This document shows positions 4,939 through 6,276 of a stretch of DNA of 6,276 nucleotides, piece by piece (position 1 is the stretch's first letter; each line of letters starts with the position of its first letter). The DNA lies in NCBI GenBank assembly GCA_031383745.1, contig JANMZX010000292.1, positions 1 to 6,276 on the forward strand, given 5' to 3'. The stretch comes from CAISIP01 sp031383745. Its GTDB lineage: Bacteria > Pseudomonadota > Gammaproteobacteria > Burkholderiales > Burkholderiaceae_C. The notes under the pieces were generated by a model, which made no database searches, had not been told where the DNA came from, and worked only from the letters and a program-made list of their open reading frames with translations. A program made the position numbers and the translations under genes.

Positions 4939-6237
4939 TCAGGCAATGTGGAACAACTCGATCGGATGATCGCGGCCCTTGACCTTCACCAGCCCGAGAC
5001 TGCGGGCGCCCGCCGTGTCCTCCCCGGCGGCTTGCAGCACCTCGCGCGAGCAGAGAATCTGCGCACCGAATTCCTTGTTCAGCTGCTCGATGCGCGAGGC
5101 AATGATCACCACGTTGCCGGTGACCGAGTACTGCTGGCGCAGCGCCGAGCCGATGTTCCCGGAGACCACTTCCCCAGCATGCAGACCGACTCCAATCGTG
5201 ATCGCCGGGATGCGACCGGCATTGGCAAGCGCGCCGACGCCAGCCACCAGATCGCGGGCGGCGGCCAATGCATTGGCGCAGTCGCGGGCGCTCGTCAGAG
5301 GCGCGCCGAACGTGGCCATGAAGCCGTCGCCGAGGAACTGGTTGATGATGCCGTGGTGGCGGTTGACAATGTCGATGGCCTGCGTGAAGACGACGTTCTG
5401 AAGGGCGACGATTTCCTCCGGGGACTTGTGTTCGACCAGTGGCGTGAAGTTGCGGATGTCCATGAACATCACGCAGACGAAGCTGCGGGTGCTGGCGATG
5501 TGCGGTCCCATCTGAAGCAGGTGCTCGACGATGGCGGGTGATACCTGCTGGCCGAACGCGCTCAGCACACGCTGGCGCTCCTGCAGCGTCCGGTAGGTGT
5601 TGCCGACCCGTAGTTTCAGCTGGTGCGCAACGAAACCTGCCGCGAGCCCGGCCAACAGGAGCATGGCCCCCTTGCCCAGGTAGTAGGGTGGCTGCGCGAA
5701 CGGAGTGCCAGCCGCGGCGCCTTCGCCGCCGCCAACATAGGCGACTGAAAGAGCCATGTACTCTGCGGCCGCGACCAATCCGGTAAATACCGACAACCTG
5801 AAGTCCAACCGCAGCGTGGAGAGCACGATGAATACCGCGTAAAGCAGACTCGCAGCGCTGTGCAGCACATAGACCGGGCTGACTTCGCGCGCCAGGAGGA
5901 CGATCAGCATGCTGGGCACACTGGTCTCGACCAACGCGTTCAGGTAGCGCAGCGCGTTCGGTACACCTCTGCCCAGTTCCAGCCGACGGCCGATGACGTG
6001 GCGCACGGCAAGCTCGTAACACAGCAGCACGGTAATCATGGCGCCGGCGTGGAACATCACCCGGGGCCGGCCGAAAATCTGTCGGTATTCGTCGCGGTAC
6101 AGCTCGAACACCAGGCCGAAAAAGACGATCAGAAGCCCCATCACGCCGGCCAGGATGGCCATGCGCTCGCGCTCGCTGTGGATGATTTCGCGGGCGAGAT
6201 GCTCCTCGAATGTGGCGGCGGCGTCAGGCACAACCAA
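4939..6237 (-). CDS. Membrane-anchored class III adenylate/guanylate cyclase homologue with altered active site
   Basis: 432 residues from a TTG start. Six hydrophobic segments at about 28-46, 60-80, 106-117, 121-140, 147-167 and 188-205 form a membrane domain. A helical linker (QERQRVLSAFGQQVSPAIVEHLL, 219-241; core VSPAIVEHLL) leads into a C-terminal class III cyclase domain (about 252-430). Both metal-binding aspartates are present: D260 in MFMDIRNFT and D304 in FLGDGFMATFG. The transition-state Arg is R382 in IIASRIE. Three other key positions differ from canonical cyclases: Q300 where the substrate-selecting Lys is expected, N375 for Asp/Thr, and I378 for the transition-state Asn. It may make cAMP or cGMP, use another substrate, or act only as a sensor. 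The start is uncertain: TTG 6237 lies directly after an in-frame TAG, GTG 6231 and ATG 6162 are alternatives, and none has a good ribosome binding site. It converges on imuB. Confidence 0.85.
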   Translation of the reverse strand: MVVPDAAATFEEHLAREIIHSERERMAILAGVMGLLIVFFGLVFELYRDEYRQIFGRPRVMFHAGAMITVLLCYELAVRHVIGRRLELGRGVPNALRYLNALVETSVPSMLIVLLAREVSPVYVLHSAASLLYAVFIVLSTLRLDFRLSVFTGLVAAAEYMALSVAYVGGGEGAAAGTPFAQPPYYLGKGAMLLLAGLAAGFVAHQLKLRVGNTYRTLQERQRVLSAFGQQVSPAIVEHLLQMGPHIASTRSFVCVMFMDIRNFTPLVEHKSPEEIVALQNVVFTQAIDIVNRHHGIINQFLGDGFMATFGAPLTSARDCANALAAARDLVAGVGALANAGRIPAITIGVGLHAGEVVSGNIGSALRQQYSVTGNVVIIASRIEQLNKEFGAQILCSREVLQAAGEDTAGARSLGLVKVKGRDHPIELFHIA

Positions 6238-6276
6238 CTATACGTCGCGCAGGTGGATTCCGGCCATGGGTGACCT
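6238..6276 (-). other. Short open frame ending in TAG directly before the cyclase
   Basis: On the minus strand, in the same frame as the cyclase, the window edge reads RSPMAGIHLRDV followed by TAG (6240-6238), and the cyclase TTG is the next codon. The ATG at 6267 has AGGT 5 nt before it. This could be the end of an upstream gene, a 9-codon leader peptide, or the true cyclase N-terminus interrupted by a nonsense codon. The window is too short to choose. Confidence 0.25.

Noticed and set aside
4843..4982. Possible dnaE2 start overlapping the imuB stop
   Set aside because: The frame starting at 4841-4843 gives a short peptide with no similarity to DnaE2 and runs into the cyclase gene antisense.
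4694..6022. Long minus-strand frame (442 codons) overlapping the cyclase gene
   Set aside because: It lies in another frame of the clear cyclase gene, its residues are Arg/Ala/Pro/His-rich, and no family motif is visible. It is a GC-rich shadow.

Overview
The window looks like a chromosomal segment of a high-GC betaproteobacterium, probably Burkholderiales and possibly Comamonadaceae. The GroES and GroEL sequences, a CIRCE operator on groESL, a LexA-controlled imuA-imuB pair and strong G/C bias at third codon positions all point that way. The genus is an inference; I could not run a search.

Layout, left to right. Positions 1-581 (minus strand) hold the start of groEL and all of groES. Their leader (582 to about 730) carries a CIRCE operator, overlapping sigma-70-like and sigma-32-like promoter elements, and an unexpected terminator-like hairpin. 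Positions 877-2570 (plus strand) hold a Bcr/CflA-type MFS drug exporter followed by a small predicted membrane protein of unknown function. Positions 2636-4842 (plus strand) hold a LexA box and the SOS mutagenesis genes imuA and imuB, which overlap by 32 bp. Positions 4939-6237 (minus strand, convergent with imuB) hold a membrane-anchored class III nucleotide cyclase homologue.

Two stress modules are readable from the DNA. The first is heat shock: HrcA at CIRCE, probably with sigma-32, drives the GroES/GroEL chaperonin. The second is DNA damage: LexA represses imuAB. ImuA and ImuB are non-catalytic partners that normally work with the error-prone polymerase DnaE2, whose gene usually follows imuB. 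Here dnaE2 is not next; a convergent cyclase gene starts after 96 bp.

I see no mobile element, CRISPR array, tRNA or rRNA. The points most worth a second look are the cyclase, where three substrate or transition-state positions are replaced while both metal aspartates remain; the imuAB pair without an adjacent dnaE2 and with a shortened ImuB N-terminus; the possible attenuator in the groES leader; and the in-frame TAG directly before the cyclase reading frame. None of these proves a new system.
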